Source: Chitinophaga sp. S165
GTDB lineage: Bacteria; Bacteroidota; Bacteroidia; Chitinophagales; Chitinophagaceae
Direction: 5' to 3'
NCBI RefSeq assembly: GCF_003182155.1
Contig: NZ_QGTG01000008.1
Location: 186,001-250,000 of the forward strand
DNA length: 64,000 nt
Part shown: piece after piece, positions 1 to 8,079 of the stretch
How positions within the stretch are numbered: the first letter of the stretch is position 1
Layout: the number at the start of each line of letters is the position of its first letter
Program-made: the position numbers and the translations under genes
The notes under the pieces: model-generated
Databases searched by the model: none
The model's input: only the letters and a program-made list of their open reading frames with translations
What the model was told of the DNA's origin: nothing

Positions 1-1671
1 AAAGCGCAGCTGTGCTTCGCCGCTCTTCGCAAAGGTGCTGTCTGTAGTTTGCCGCTGCTTTAACAGCTGTTGCAGGGCGGGATCAGACTTCAGATAATCT
101 GCCGCAATATCTTCAAACACATAATGGGAATAGCCTTCTTTCCTGGCCAGGATGGGATCAAAGAAGTTCCAGGCGAAGAAGGAATCACCGCCGGTAGGCT
201 CCAGTGTTTCAATGAGGTAGCGGTTCGCCACCTGGTTCATCGGGATGTAATAGTCGCCCTTTCTGAAACGAATGGTGTCCATTGTAGTGGTCAGTTTCAC
301 CGCACTATGGATGTAATGCCCCTCGTAGGGCCGCTGAGCGGTCTTATAATCCGCAATGTGGTAGGTTTCGACATAGATGGCTGTATCCTGGGAAAAGCGC
401 CTCATTTGGACCTTATTGTTCTTTAGCAGATCGAGGACGTTCCACCAGCCTTGTGGAATAACATAGGCTACCGGTTTCTGTACAAAATTGCCCGCTATGA
501 CATTGTCATAAAACTTGACCTGTTTTTCGAAAGGTTTGGTACGGTCATAATACAGGCGTGGCTCTCCGGAAATATCGCTTGGTTTATGGCCGGCGGCATA
601 TCCTTTAAAGGTGATATAGCTGTAATGGCTGGTATCGACGTTCCATTCGAGAGGGAAGGAGGCCTGTGTTTTTTCCTGCTCTTTTGTATGAGCACGTAAG
701 GTTTTGATCTGTTCGCTGTGTGTGCTTACAAAGCTGATGAAAGATTCCATCAGGGCATATGTGGCCTGTACCCTTTGAGGATATGGTTTCAGCATGTGTG
801 TTTCGGGCACAAAGCCGAAGGTATGAAAGAGGGTGGTGTAACCGCTGGAATAGCGGGGACCGTCAGCATAGGTGATCCAGCCATTTTCAGGCGTTTCGCC
901 GAAGTGATTGACATAAGGTACCAGGTCATATCCTTTCTCTTTCATGAGCCGGTAAATGCCGGGTTCGAATTCCTTATGAAGGAAGCTGCCCATTGTACCG
1001 CCCATTTTGTTATGTTCGGTAGACAGAAGGGTCATGACATGCTGATAATCAGCGCCATTGCTCACATGGTTGTCTATGAAAACGTCCGGATCGGTCAGCT
1101 GATAGATCTGCTGGAAGGAGCGGGCGTTACGGGAATCGGCCTTGATAAAGTCACGGTTCAGATCGTAGTTCCGGGCATTGCCACGGGAACCGAAAGCAGC
1201 CGGACCATTCTGATCAACCCGGAACTCGGTACTGCGGTCCAGGGCGCCACCGATGCTATAGACCGGGATGACGGCCAGGACGATATTGTCAGGGAGTTTC
1301 TTTTTACCAAATGCCAGGTCACGTAACAGCATCATGGAGGCGTCAATGCCGTCGGGTTCGCCGGAATGTATGCCATTGTTAATGAGGATGATACGTTTAT
1401 TCTTTTTACGCAGGCTTGCAAAGTCGAAATCTCCGGAGGGGGAGTAGACTACAAGATGAAGCGGGAGGCCGGCATCTGTGTTGCCCATTTCCCGCATGGA
1501 GATCTGGTTAAAGCGCTTGTCCAGTTGTTTGTAATAGGCGATACATTCGTCATAGGTGGCCGTTTCCTGCCCTTGCGTTTTCTCAAAGCGGGTGGTCAGG
1601 TCTTGTGCCGAAGCGGGCAGGCAGGTGTAACATAATGCAAGCAGGGCGGCAGTTCTGATAATTCTCTTCAT
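1..1671 (-). CDS. M14 family zinc carboxypeptidase, secreted (3' end outside window)
   Basis: The minus strand is open from the ATG at 1671 down to base 1, giving 557 codons with no stop, so the C-terminus lies outside the window. The N-terminus is a signal peptide (MKRIIRTAALLALCYTCLP, then ASAQ), pointing to export. M14 metallopeptidase marks follow in order: HSGEPDG near residue 102 (HxxE zinc ligands), NRD near residue 175 (substrate carboxylate site), DNHVSNG near residue 200 (third zinc histidine) and PETHM near residue 295. The family removes residues from peptide C-termini using zinc. The long C-terminal part has no motif I recognise. The gene is transcribed away from its right-hand neighbour. 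Family assignment is firm; substrate is unknown. Confidence 0.85.
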   Translation of the reverse strand, partial: MKRIIRTAALLALCYTCLPASAQDLTTRFEKTQGQETATYDECIAYYKQLDKRFNQISMREMGNTDAGLPLHLVVYSPSGDFDFASLRKKNKRIILINNGIHSGEPDGIDASMMLLRDLAFGKKKLPDNIVLAVIPVYSIGGALDRSTEFRVDQNGPAAFGSRGNARNYDLNRDFIKADSRNARSFQQIYQLTDPDVFIDNHVSNGADYQHVMTLLSTEHNKMGGTMGSFLHKEFEPGIYRLMKEKGYDLVPYVNHFGETPENGWITYADGPRYSSGYTTLFHTFGFVPETHMLKPYPQRVQATYALMESFISFVSTHSEQIKTLRAHTKEQEKTQASFPLEWNVDTSHYSYITFKGYAAGHKPSDISGEPRLYYDRTKPFEKQVKFYDNVIAGNFVQKPVAYVIPQGWWNVLDLLKNNKVQMRRFSQDTAIYVETYHIADYKTAQRPYEGHYIHSAVKLTTTMDTIRFRKGDYYIPMNQVANRYLIETLEPTGGDSFFAWNFFDPILARKEGYSHYVFEDIAADYLKSDPALQQLLKQRQTTDSTFAKSGEAQLRF

Positions 1672-1900
1672 GTAAAAAGCGACGTTTGGATGATATTTCT
1701 GGCCTTCAGTAGGGCATCTGCAGTCCTATTGAGACGAATATGTTTAGATCTTGTAATTACAACAGGCATATGAGCACTGAGGGGGGAACAAAATAGGGGA
1801 ATATCTTCAGTTTTTATAGGCTTGTTGTACGAGCGGTGGCAGGATAAAAGGGAATAAACAATAAAGTTATACCTCGGTCTGGTTCAGGACGTCCGGAGAT

Positions 1901-1933
1901 GCGTCGTATATGCGTCGTATATGTCTCGTGTAT
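1901..1933. repeat. 11-bp direct repeat array A (3 units)
   Basis: Two identical tandem 11-mers, GCGTCGTATAT at 1901-1911 and 1912-1922, are followed in phase by a third, degenerate unit GTCTCGTGTAT at 1923-1933. The preceding 11 nt match the consensus at only 5 positions. The array lies in noncoding DNA between divergent genes. Its function is unknown. Confidence 0.8.
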
Positions 1934-2005
1934 GAAGTATGCCAGCGGCATGCCATGCGGTGGTAACAAGAATAGTTCAAAGGTAGGGCATTGAGTGTCT
2001 CAATA

Positions 2006-2072
2006 GGCTTTCTATCGGCTTCATATAAGGCTACTAAAAGGTTACCAAAAGGGTATTAAGAGGTTATCTATA
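2006..2072. repeat. 11-bp phased degenerate repeat array B (6 units)
   Basis: GG dinucleotides start units at 2006, 2017, 2029, 2040, 2051 and 2062, so spacing is 11, 12, 11, 11 and 11 bp. The best units are GGCTACTAAAA, GGTTACCAAAA, GGGTATTAAGA and GGTTATCTATA. A/T-rich tails recur once per helical turn, which could bend the DNA or present binding sites on one face. The array ends about 120 bp upstream of the ORF at 2193. Confidence 0.7.
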
Positions 2073-2192
2073 TATCAAATCGATATTGAAGTGACCTTTA
2101 AATGATATTTTGATGTCAATTTAGTATCCTTATACGTACCTTAGAGAAACGATACAGGAAACTTGTATTACTAACCTCAAAACGACCTTTTT

Positions 2193-2732
2193 ATGGCCAT
2201 TGTTAAAGACAATATCCTCATGCAGCTTGTACGAGGCTCTCTCGGCAAGCAGATCACGATCTACGAAAGGAACGGGCAGATCATTATGGCGAAGAAACGC
2301 GGCCCATCAAAGAAAAAGCCTACACAAAAGCAGCTGGAGGCCAGGCATAAGATGGCTATCGCTTCGATGCGCGCGCATATGATGCTGGAAGATCCGCAGA
2401 TCAAGGCTTACTACCAATCGCTGGCAGGGCCGGGGCAAAATGCCTATAATATGGCTGTGAAGGATGCTTACCGCAGTCCTGAGGTCCAGAATATCAGATT
2501 AGAAAAGGAGGAAGTGGTAGTGACAGCCCAGAATGAGTTCCGGGTAGCAGAAGTGGAGGTAAGGGTGATAGACGCTGAAGGGGTTATTACAGAAAGCGGT
2601 CGGGCATTTTTGGGCCGGAATGGAGTAGATTGGTATTATAAAGCAGCGGCACTGCCCGCGGGTGGTAAAGTCATTGTGGTGGCGAAAAGTTTGCCTGGGA
2701 ATTCAACCATAAAGGAATTGCTGCTTACCTAA
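2193..2732 (+). CDS. Conserved hypothetical protein, 179 aa
   Basis: I do not recognise a named family. The protein has no signal peptide or membrane segment. Residues 30-55 are very basic (MAKKRGPSKKKPTQKQLEAR), which may be a nucleic-acid-binding stretch. Residues 100-179 look like a beta-rich domain with alternating hydrophobic residues. An internal ATG at 2286 would start directly at the basic stretch, but the upstream 31 residues also read as good coding sequence, so I keep the first ATG. It is a lone gene with a repeat-filled upstream region and rpsT convergent downstream. Confidence 0.6.
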   Translation: MAIVKDNILMQLVRGSLGKQITIYERNGQIIMAKKRGPSKKKPTQKQLEARHKMAIASMRAHMMLEDPQIKAYYQSLAGPGQNAYNMAVKDAYRSPEVQNIRLEKEEVVVTAQNEFRVAEVEVRVIDAEGVITESGRAFLGRNGVDWYYKAAALPAGGKVIVVAKSLPGNSTIKELLLT

Positions 2733-2950
2733 AAAACGTCTTCACTGTTTACAAATGGCCTCTTTCAGAAGGGGGACCATTCCCGAATACGCTTTAATTT
2801 GCCAGCTGGTTTGGATATTTTTGATATATGTTATTCCGCGCTATAAGTGGATAGGCGTAGCTTTGACTTAATCGCCCCAATCGCCAGGTATTCAAGTTGG
2901 TCTGGGAAAACAGCAGGAAGGGAAGAGGCTCAGATGGTATATGTACAAAA

Positions 2951-2980
2951 CAAAAAGCCCTTCCCGGTTAAAGGAAGAGC
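2951..2980 (-). terminator. Rho-independent terminator of rpsT
   Basis: On the minus strand GCTCTTCC pairs with GGAAGGGC (8 bp, one G-U pair) around an 8-nt loop and is followed by five T residues. It lies about 30 nt after the rpsT stop codon. Confidence 0.8.
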
Positions 2981-3009
2981 TGTTGTATGAATTATTTAGA
3001 CTAAAGCGC

Positions 3010-3264
3010 TTACGCGATAGCGTTTACTTTCTTGGAAAGTTTGCTTTTCAGGTTGGCTGCTTTATTTTTATGAATAACATTACGTTTAGCCAACTTGTCG
3101 ATCATAGAGATCACATCAGACAACTTTTCATCAGCAGCCGCCTTTTCAGTCAATTTCTTCAGATCACGGATCGCGTTACGGGTAGTTTTACCGTAGTAAC
3201 GGTTACGCTCATTGCGTTTTCTGCTTTGACGTACGTCTTTTTTCGTTGCTTTATGGTTTGCCAT
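3010..3264 (-). CDS. rpsT: Small ribosomal subunit protein S20
   Basis: This 84-residue, strongly basic protein starts MANHKATKKDVRQSRKRNER, typical of bacterial S20. S20 binds 16S rRNA and supports assembly of the 30S subunit. The C-terminal half is helical and lysine-rich (KAANLKSKLSKKVNAIA). Length matches the family. It is a single-gene unit: a consensus promoter lies 26-57 nt upstream and a hairpin terminator follows closely. It is transcribed away from sucA. Confidence 0.97.
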   Translation of the reverse strand: MANHKATKKDVRQSRKRNERNRYYGKTTRNAIRDLKKLTEKAAADEKLSDVISMIDKLAKRNVIHKNKAANLKSKLSKKVNAIA

Positions 3265-3289
3265 TTTTCTAATTTCAAGTTTCGGACGG

Positions 3290-3321
3290 CAAAGGTATGG
3301 ATTAGTTATTTAGAAAACAAA
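3290..3321 (-). promoter_or_regulatory. rpsT promoter, Bacteroidota -33/-7 type
   Basis: Read on the minus strand, TTTG (3321-3318) is followed after exactly 20 nt by TACCTTTG (3297-3290). Both match the Bacteroidota consensus TTTG / TAnnTTTG perfectly. The predicted transcript start gives a leader of about 20 nt before the rpsT ATG. Confidence 0.8.
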
Positions 3322-3506
3322 TAAAATGGAAATTGAGGGGAATATTTGGTCAGATGCCCTGAGAAGGCGGCAAGTTAGTTAAAACTGAATAAAATCAAGT
3401 GAAAAGTGGTTAATATAAGAATTGTAGATTAAGTGTTTCGGATTAAGCTTTAAACCTTCACCATTTTTCCGTTTTTCTTTCACAAAAAAGCAACGATATT
3501 TGCAAT

Positions 3507-3525
3507 CCCATATATTATATATGGG
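3507..3525. promoter_or_regulatory. Perfect 19-bp palindrome upstream of sucA
   Basis: CCCATATAT and ATATATGGG flank a single central T, a perfect inverted repeat with 9-bp arms, 53 bp before the sucA ATG. A near-consensus -7 box (GATATTTG, 3495-3502) lies just upstream, which would place the palindrome at the transcript start, a typical repressor position. The regulator is unknown. Confidence 0.45.
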
Positions 3526-3577
3526 GCATTCGACAGAATAGCAATTTGAATCGAAGCTTTAGCAAAACTCGTTGTAA

Positions 3578-6328
3578 ATGAAGGACTTCTCATTTGTTAC
3601 CAACTCACATCCTGCCTACATAGAATCGTTATACCAGGATTACCGTAAAGACCCTGGCGCAGTAGACCCGGAATGGAGCAAGTTTTTTGAAGGATTTGAC
3701 TTTGCGGTAAATAATGTTAATGGGAAGGCAGGAGCGCCGGGAGCGGCGGGCGCCGGTTTACCGGTAAGCAGTGACCAGTTAACAAAGGAACTCAATGTTT
3801 ACAGACTGATACAGGCCTACCGTAAAAAAGGCCATCTGATCTCAAAAACAAATCCTATCCGCGAAAGAAAGGATAGGCAGGCCAACCTGGACGTCTCTTT
3901 TTACGGACTTGGTGAAGCAGATCTGAAAACAGAATTCTATGCCGGTCAGGTACTGGGTCTTGGTAAGACCAGCCTGGAAAATATCGTGAACCGACTGAAG
4001 CAGGTATATGCTGCTGCAGTGGGCCTGGAATTCACATACATCAACGACGCCAAAAAGGTAGAGTGGCTGCAGCGTGAAATGGAAACCACCCTGCAACAAC
4101 CTGTAACCCTTGAAAAGAAAAAGCGCATCCTGCTGAAACTGAACCAGGGCGTAATGTTCGAAAAATTCCTCCAGACTAAATATATAGGTCAGAAACGCTT
4201 CGGGCTGGAAGGTGGAGAAAACACCATCCCGGCACTGGACGCTATCATCAACACTGCTGCTACCGAAGGCGTGCAGGAAGCAGTGATCGGTATGGCGCAC
4301 CGCGGCCGTCTGAGCGTATTGGCAAATATCCTGGGTAAAACGTATGAGCAGATCTTCAACGAATTTGAAGGACATGCCGTACCTGACCTGACAATGGGTA
4401 GCGGTGATGTAAAATATCACCTCGGCTTCCATTCTATCGTAGAAACACCATCCGGCAACAAGGTAAACCTCCAGCTGATCCCTAACCCTTCCCATCTGGA
4501 AGTAGTTGACCCGCTGGTAACAGGTTTTGCCCGTAGTAAAGCGGACGTGATCTACAATAGCGATTACGATAAAATACTGCCTATCCTCATCCACGGCGAT
4601 GCCGCGGTAGCAGGACAGGGCGTAATATATGAGCTCATCCAGATGAGCAACCTGAAAGGCTATTATACCGGTGGTACCATGCACCTGGTGATCAATAACC
4701 AGATCGGGTTCACAACTGACTTTGACGATGCCCGTTCTTCCGACTATTGTACCAGTATCGCTTCTACCGTACAGGCGCCTGTATTCCATGTGAATGGCGA
4801 CGATGCAGAGGCGGTAGTAAAAGTAGCCGAGATAGCAGCCCGTTACAGACAGGAATTCAATTCAGATATCTTTATCGATCTACTGTGCTACCGCCGGCAC
4901 GGGCATAACGAAGGTGACGAACCTAAGTTCACTCAGCCAAGCCTCTATGCACTGATCGATAAACATCCGAACCCAAGAGAAGTGTACACGCAGAAATTGC
5001 TGCAGGTAGGAGAAGTGGAAGTACAGGAACTGGCAAAGGAAATGGAAAAGAGCTTCTGGGCCGATCTGCAGGAACGCCTGGATGAGGTAAGACAACACCC
5101 ATTGCCTTACACTTACCAGAAACCTGAACAGTGGTGGGCTGAATTACGCAAGTCTAAACCCGAAGATTTTGAACAGTCGCCGGTGACTGCCATCAAAGAA
5201 GAAGAGGTAAAACGCCTGGTTGGCAAGCTGATGGAATGGCCTAAAGAATTCGTTCCATTACGTAAAGTTGAAAAGCTGCTGCAGGACAAAATAAAACTGT
5301 TCGAATCAGAAGGAAAGCTGGACTGGGCAACCGGCGAGCTGCTGGCATATGCAAGCCTGCTGGCTGAAGGTAAGGATGTACGTATGAGTGGTGAAGACGT
5401 GAAAAGAGGTACTTTCTCGCACCGTCACGCGATCCTGACTGACGAAAATACAAATGCAACTTATAACAGGTTGGCCAAGCTGCAGGAAAAACAGGGCCAG
5501 TTCCGTATCTATAACTCGTTGCTGAGTGAATTTGCCGTACTGGGTTTTGAATACGGATATGCTATGGCAAATCCGCATACCCTGGTACTGTGGGAAGCAC
5601 AATATGGCGACTTCGCCAATGGTGCACAAACTGTCATTGACCAGTACATAAGCAGTGGAGAACAGAAATGGACTACGCAGAACGGATTGGTGATGTTATT
5701 GCCACATGGTTATGAAGGTGGTGGACCAGACCACTCTAATGCCCGTCCTGAAAGGTTCCTCCAGGCATGTGCTGAATACAATATGATCGTTACAAATATT
5801 ACGACATCTGCTAACTTCTTCCACGCATTGCGCCGCCAGTTAACCTGGCAGTTCCGCAAGCCGCTGGTGAACTTCGCACCTAAGGCCAACTTAAGGCATA
5901 TAGGTTCTTATTCACCAATATCAGCCTTCACAGAAGGAGGATTTAAAGAGGTGCTGGATGATGATTATATTGATGATCCATCTAAAGTGAAAAAAGTACT
6001 GCTGTGTACCGGTAAGATGTACTTTGACCTGAGTGAAAAACAGCAGAAAGAGAATAGAAAAGATGTAGCCATTGTAAGGCTGGAGCAATTGTATCCGCTG
6101 CCGGTAGTTCAACTGGAAGCACTGAACCAGAAGTACAAAGCTGCTACCTGGTTCTGGGTACAGGAAGAGCCGCTGAACATGGGTGCTGCTTCTTATCTGC
6201 AGATGAACCTGAAACAGATCAACTACGGTGTGATCAGCCGTAATCCAAGTGCAGCCACTGCAACCGGATACGCGAAGGTACATGCACGTGAACAGCTCGA
6301 GATCATTGAGACTGCATTTAACATTTAG
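3578..6328 (+). CDS. sucA: 2-oxoglutarate dehydrogenase E1 component (thiamine diphosphate-dependent)
   Basis: This 916-residue protein is E1 of the 2-oxoglutarate dehydrogenase complex, which decarboxylates 2-oxoglutarate in the TCA cycle and passes the succinyl group to the E2 lipoyl arm. The N-terminus has the short E2-binding-type segment (SHPAYIESLYQDYRKDP). The thiamine diphosphate core is seen at about residue 240 (MAHRGRLSVLANILGK) and 372 (INNQIGFTT). The transketolase-like pyrimidine-binding domain starts near residue 610 (GTFSHRHAILTDENTN). A Gly/Ala-rich linker lies near residues 48-62. Length fits the single-chain OdhA/SucA form. sucB follows after 67 nt with no terminator between them, so the two are probably an operon. 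Confidence 0.96.
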   Translation: MKDFSFVTNSHPAYIESLYQDYRKDPGAVDPEWSKFFEGFDFAVNNVNGKAGAPGAAGAGLPVSSDQLTKELNVYRLIQAYRKKGHLISKTNPIRERKDRQANLDVSFYGLGEADLKTEFYAGQVLGLGKTSLENIVNRLKQVYAAAVGLEFTYINDAKKVEWLQREMETTLQQPVTLEKKKRILLKLNQGVMFEKFLQTKYIGQKRFGLEGGENTIPALDAIINTAATEGVQEAVIGMAHRGRLSVLANILGKTYEQIFNEFEGHAVPDLTMGSGDVKYHLGFHSIVETPSGNKVNLQLIPNPSHLEVVDPLVTGFARSKADVIYNSDYDKILPILIHGDAAVAGQGVIYELIQMSNLKGYYTGGTMHLVINNQIGFTTDFDDARSSDYCTSIASTVQAPVFHVNGDDAEAVVKVAEIAARYRQEFNSDIFIDLLCYRRHGHNEGDEPKFTQPSLYALIDKHPNPREVYTQKLLQVGEVEVQELAKEMEKSFWADLQERLDEVRQHPLPYTYQKPEQWWAELRKSKPEDFEQSPVTAIKEEEVKRLVGKLMEWPKEFVPLRKVEKLLQDKIKLFESEGKLDWATGELLAYASLLAEGKDVRMSGEDVKRGTFSHRHAILTDENTNATYNRLAKLQEKQGQFRIYNSLLSEFAVLGFEYGYAMANPHTLVLWEAQYGDFANGAQTVIDQYISSGEQKWTTQNGLVMLLPHGYEGGGPDHSNARPERFLQACAEYNMIVTNITTSANFFHALRRQLTWQFRKPLVNFAPKANLRHIGSYSPISAFTEGGFKEVLDDDYIDDPSKVKKVLLCTGKMYFDLSEKQQKENRKDVAIVRLEQLYPLPVVQLEALNQKYKAATWFWVQEEPLNMGAASYLQMNLKQINYGVISRNPSAATATGYAKVHAREQLEIIETAFNI

Positions 6329-6395
6329 ATGAATAGAGAACAAAGTGAAGGATGATTTCACTTTTAAACATTGATTGCACACAGAAATTAGAAAT

Positions 6396-7967
6396 ATGGC
6401 TATCGAAATCAAAGTTCCTACGGTAGGAGAATCTATTAGCGAGGTAACAATTGCAAAGTGGTTGAAGAAAGACGGAGATTATGTGCAGCAGGATGAGGTG
6501 ATCTGTGAACTGGAATCTGAAAAAGCCACCTTTGAACTGAATGCAGAAAAGGCAGGGGTATTAAAAATTGCAGCCCCTGAAGGCGCTACTTTAAAAGTAG
6601 GCGATGTTGCTTGTACAATTGATACGGATGCTGCTGCTCCTGCGGGCGCCAGCGCTCCGGCCGCAGCTGCGCCTGTTGCCGCTGCATCTGCACCTGCTCC
6701 CGTTGCCGAAGCTGCTCCTGCAGCACCGGCGGTGAACAAAGGAACCATTGAGATGAAGGTGCCTACTGTGGGTGAGTCTATCAGTGAAGTAACACTGATC
6801 AAATGGCTGAAGAAAGATGGTGAGTATGTGGAACGTGATGAAGTCATCTGTGAACTGGAATCAGAGAAAGCGACTTTCGAACTGAATGCCGAAGAAGCCG
6901 GTGCATTACAAACACTCGGTAAAGAAGGAGACGTATTAAAGATAGGTGATCCTATCGCTAAAATAGATACCAGTGTAGGTCGTCCTGCCGGTAAAGCACA
7001 ACCAGCTGCCGCAACAGCTCCTGCTGCAAAACCACAGGCTGCTCCGCAGGCACAGCAGGCGCCGGTGACCGCTATCCCGAACGATGTAAAGGCTAGTCCT
7101 GTAGCTGCTGCTGTAATTGCAGACAAACACGTGGACCCATCCTCCATCAAGGGTACAGGTGCACATGGCAAGATCATGAAAGACGACGTATTCGCAGCAC
7201 TTCAGAACCCTGGTGTGGCTATCGGTCAGGAAATGTTCACCCGCGCAGAACGCCGCGAGAAGATGAGCAACCTGCGTAAGACCGTATCCCGCCGCCTGGT
7301 TGAAGCTAAGAATACAACAGCGATGCTGACCACTTTCAATGAAGTGGACATGACCAACATCATGGACCTGCGCGCTAAATACAAAGAGATCTTCAAGAAA
7401 CAGCATGAGGTGAACCTGGGCTTCATGAGCTTCTTCACAAAAGCATGTTGTTTTGCATTGAAGGAATTCCCTTCTGTAAATGCATATATCGACGGAGAAG
7501 AACTGGTATACCACGATTTCTGTGACGTATCAATTGCCGTATCTGCACCGAAAGGTCTGGTAGTACCGGTGATCCGCAACGCAGAAAGCCTGGATATGGC
7601 GCAGATCGAGAAGAAAGTAGTAGAACTGGCTACCAAAGCCCGTGACAACAAACTCACCATGGATGAAATGACCGGTGGTACTTTCACTATCACCAACGGA
7701 GGCGTGTTCGGTTCACTGATGAGTACTCCGATCATTAACATTCCTCAGTCTGCGATCTTAGGTATGCACAAGATCCAGGAACGCCCGATGGCTGTAAACG
7801 GACAGGTAGTGATCCGTCCGATGATGTACCTGGCGCTGAGCTACGATCATCGTATCATTGATGGTCGTGAATCAGTAAGCTTCCTGGTACGTGTAAAAGA
7901 AATGCTGGAAAATCCTGAACAGTTATTGTTCGGAAAAGATCCGCTGAAAGCATTACTTAAACTCTAA
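6396..7967 (+). CDS. sucB: Dihydrolipoyllysine succinyltransferase E2, two lipoyl domains
   Basis: This E2 core protein (523 aa from the ATG at 6396) carries the succinyl group to CoA. I prefer this ATG, giving MAIEIKVPTVGES, over an in-frame TTG at 6375. Two nearly identical lipoyl domains are present, with lipoylated lysines in ELESEKATFELNA near residues 43 and 157, separated by a flexible Ala/Pro linker. A peripheral-subunit-binding domain follows (ASPVAAAVIADKHVD). The acyltransferase domain ends with the active-site SYDHRIIDGRE near residue 483. Many SucB proteins have one lipoyl domain; two occur in several Bacteroidota. It is downstream of sucA and ends before a strong terminator. Confidence 0.95.
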   Translation: MAIEIKVPTVGESISEVTIAKWLKKDGDYVQQDEVICELESEKATFELNAEKAGVLKIAAPEGATLKVGDVACTIDTDAAAPAGASAPAAAAPVAAASAPAPVAEAAPAAPAVNKGTIEMKVPTVGESISEVTLIKWLKKDGEYVERDEVICELESEKATFELNAEEAGALQTLGKEGDVLKIGDPIAKIDTSVGRPAGKAQPAAATAPAAKPQAAPQAQQAPVTAIPNDVKASPVAAAVIADKHVDPSSIKGTGAHGKIMKDDVFAALQNPGVAIGQEMFTRAERREKMSNLRKTVSRRLVEAKNTTAMLTTFNEVDMTNIMDLRAKYKEIFKKQHEVNLGFMSFFTKACCFALKEFPSVNAYIDGEELVYHDFCDVSIAVSAPKGLVVPVIRNAESLDMAQIEKKVVELATKARDNKLTMDEMTGGTFTITNGGVFGSLMSTPIINIPQSAILGMHKIQERPMAVNGQVVIRPMMYLALSYDHRIIDGRESVSFLVRVKEMLENPEQLLFGKDPLKALLKL

Positions 7968-8000
7968 TCACCGCAAAACGCGGAACGCACATAATTGCGG

Positions 8001-8056
8001 AAACGCTTAACGCCTGATTGCCTTATTGCCAATCGCGTTAAGCGTTTTGCATTTTT
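8001..8056 (+). terminator. Terminator after sucA-sucB
   Basis: AAACGCTTAACGC at 8001-8013 pairs perfectly with 8035-8047 (13 bp) around a 21-nt loop, followed by TGCATTTTT. It begins 33 nt after the sucB stop. Confidence 0.75.
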
Positions 8057-8079
8057 GAGCCGCCCGCATTAATCGCTAT

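Larger units (their letters stand above)
1672..2192. other. Divergent intergenic region with phased repeats
   Basis: This gap of about 520 nt separates the divergent M14 gene and the gene at 2193. It contains two sets of direct repeats with an 11-bp period, listed separately. For the rightward gene there is a possible promoter: TTTG at 2109-2112 and TACCTTAG at 2137-2144. The spacer of 24 nt is longer than the usual 19-21, so this is weak. No RNA gene or ORF of useful length was seen. Confidence 0.4.

Noticed and set aside
70..1635. Several plus-strand open frames of 80-200 codons
   Set aside because: They lie opposite a continuous minus-strand frame of 557 codons with M14 peptidase motifs and a signal peptide; they are antisense shadows.
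2733..2940. Possible terminator or small RNA after the 2193-2732 gene
   Set aside because: AATGGCC and GGGACCATT pair poorly and no T-run follows; nothing else is convincing in this gap.
3842..4789. 315-codon minus-strand frame inside sucA
   Set aside because: It is antisense to conserved thiamine-enzyme sequence, Cys/Phe-rich without any domain, and has no start or terminator context.
6479..7741. Long minus-strand frames within sucB
   Set aside because: They mirror the Ala/Pro-rich linkers and lipoyl repeats of sucB; low-complexity antisense translation.
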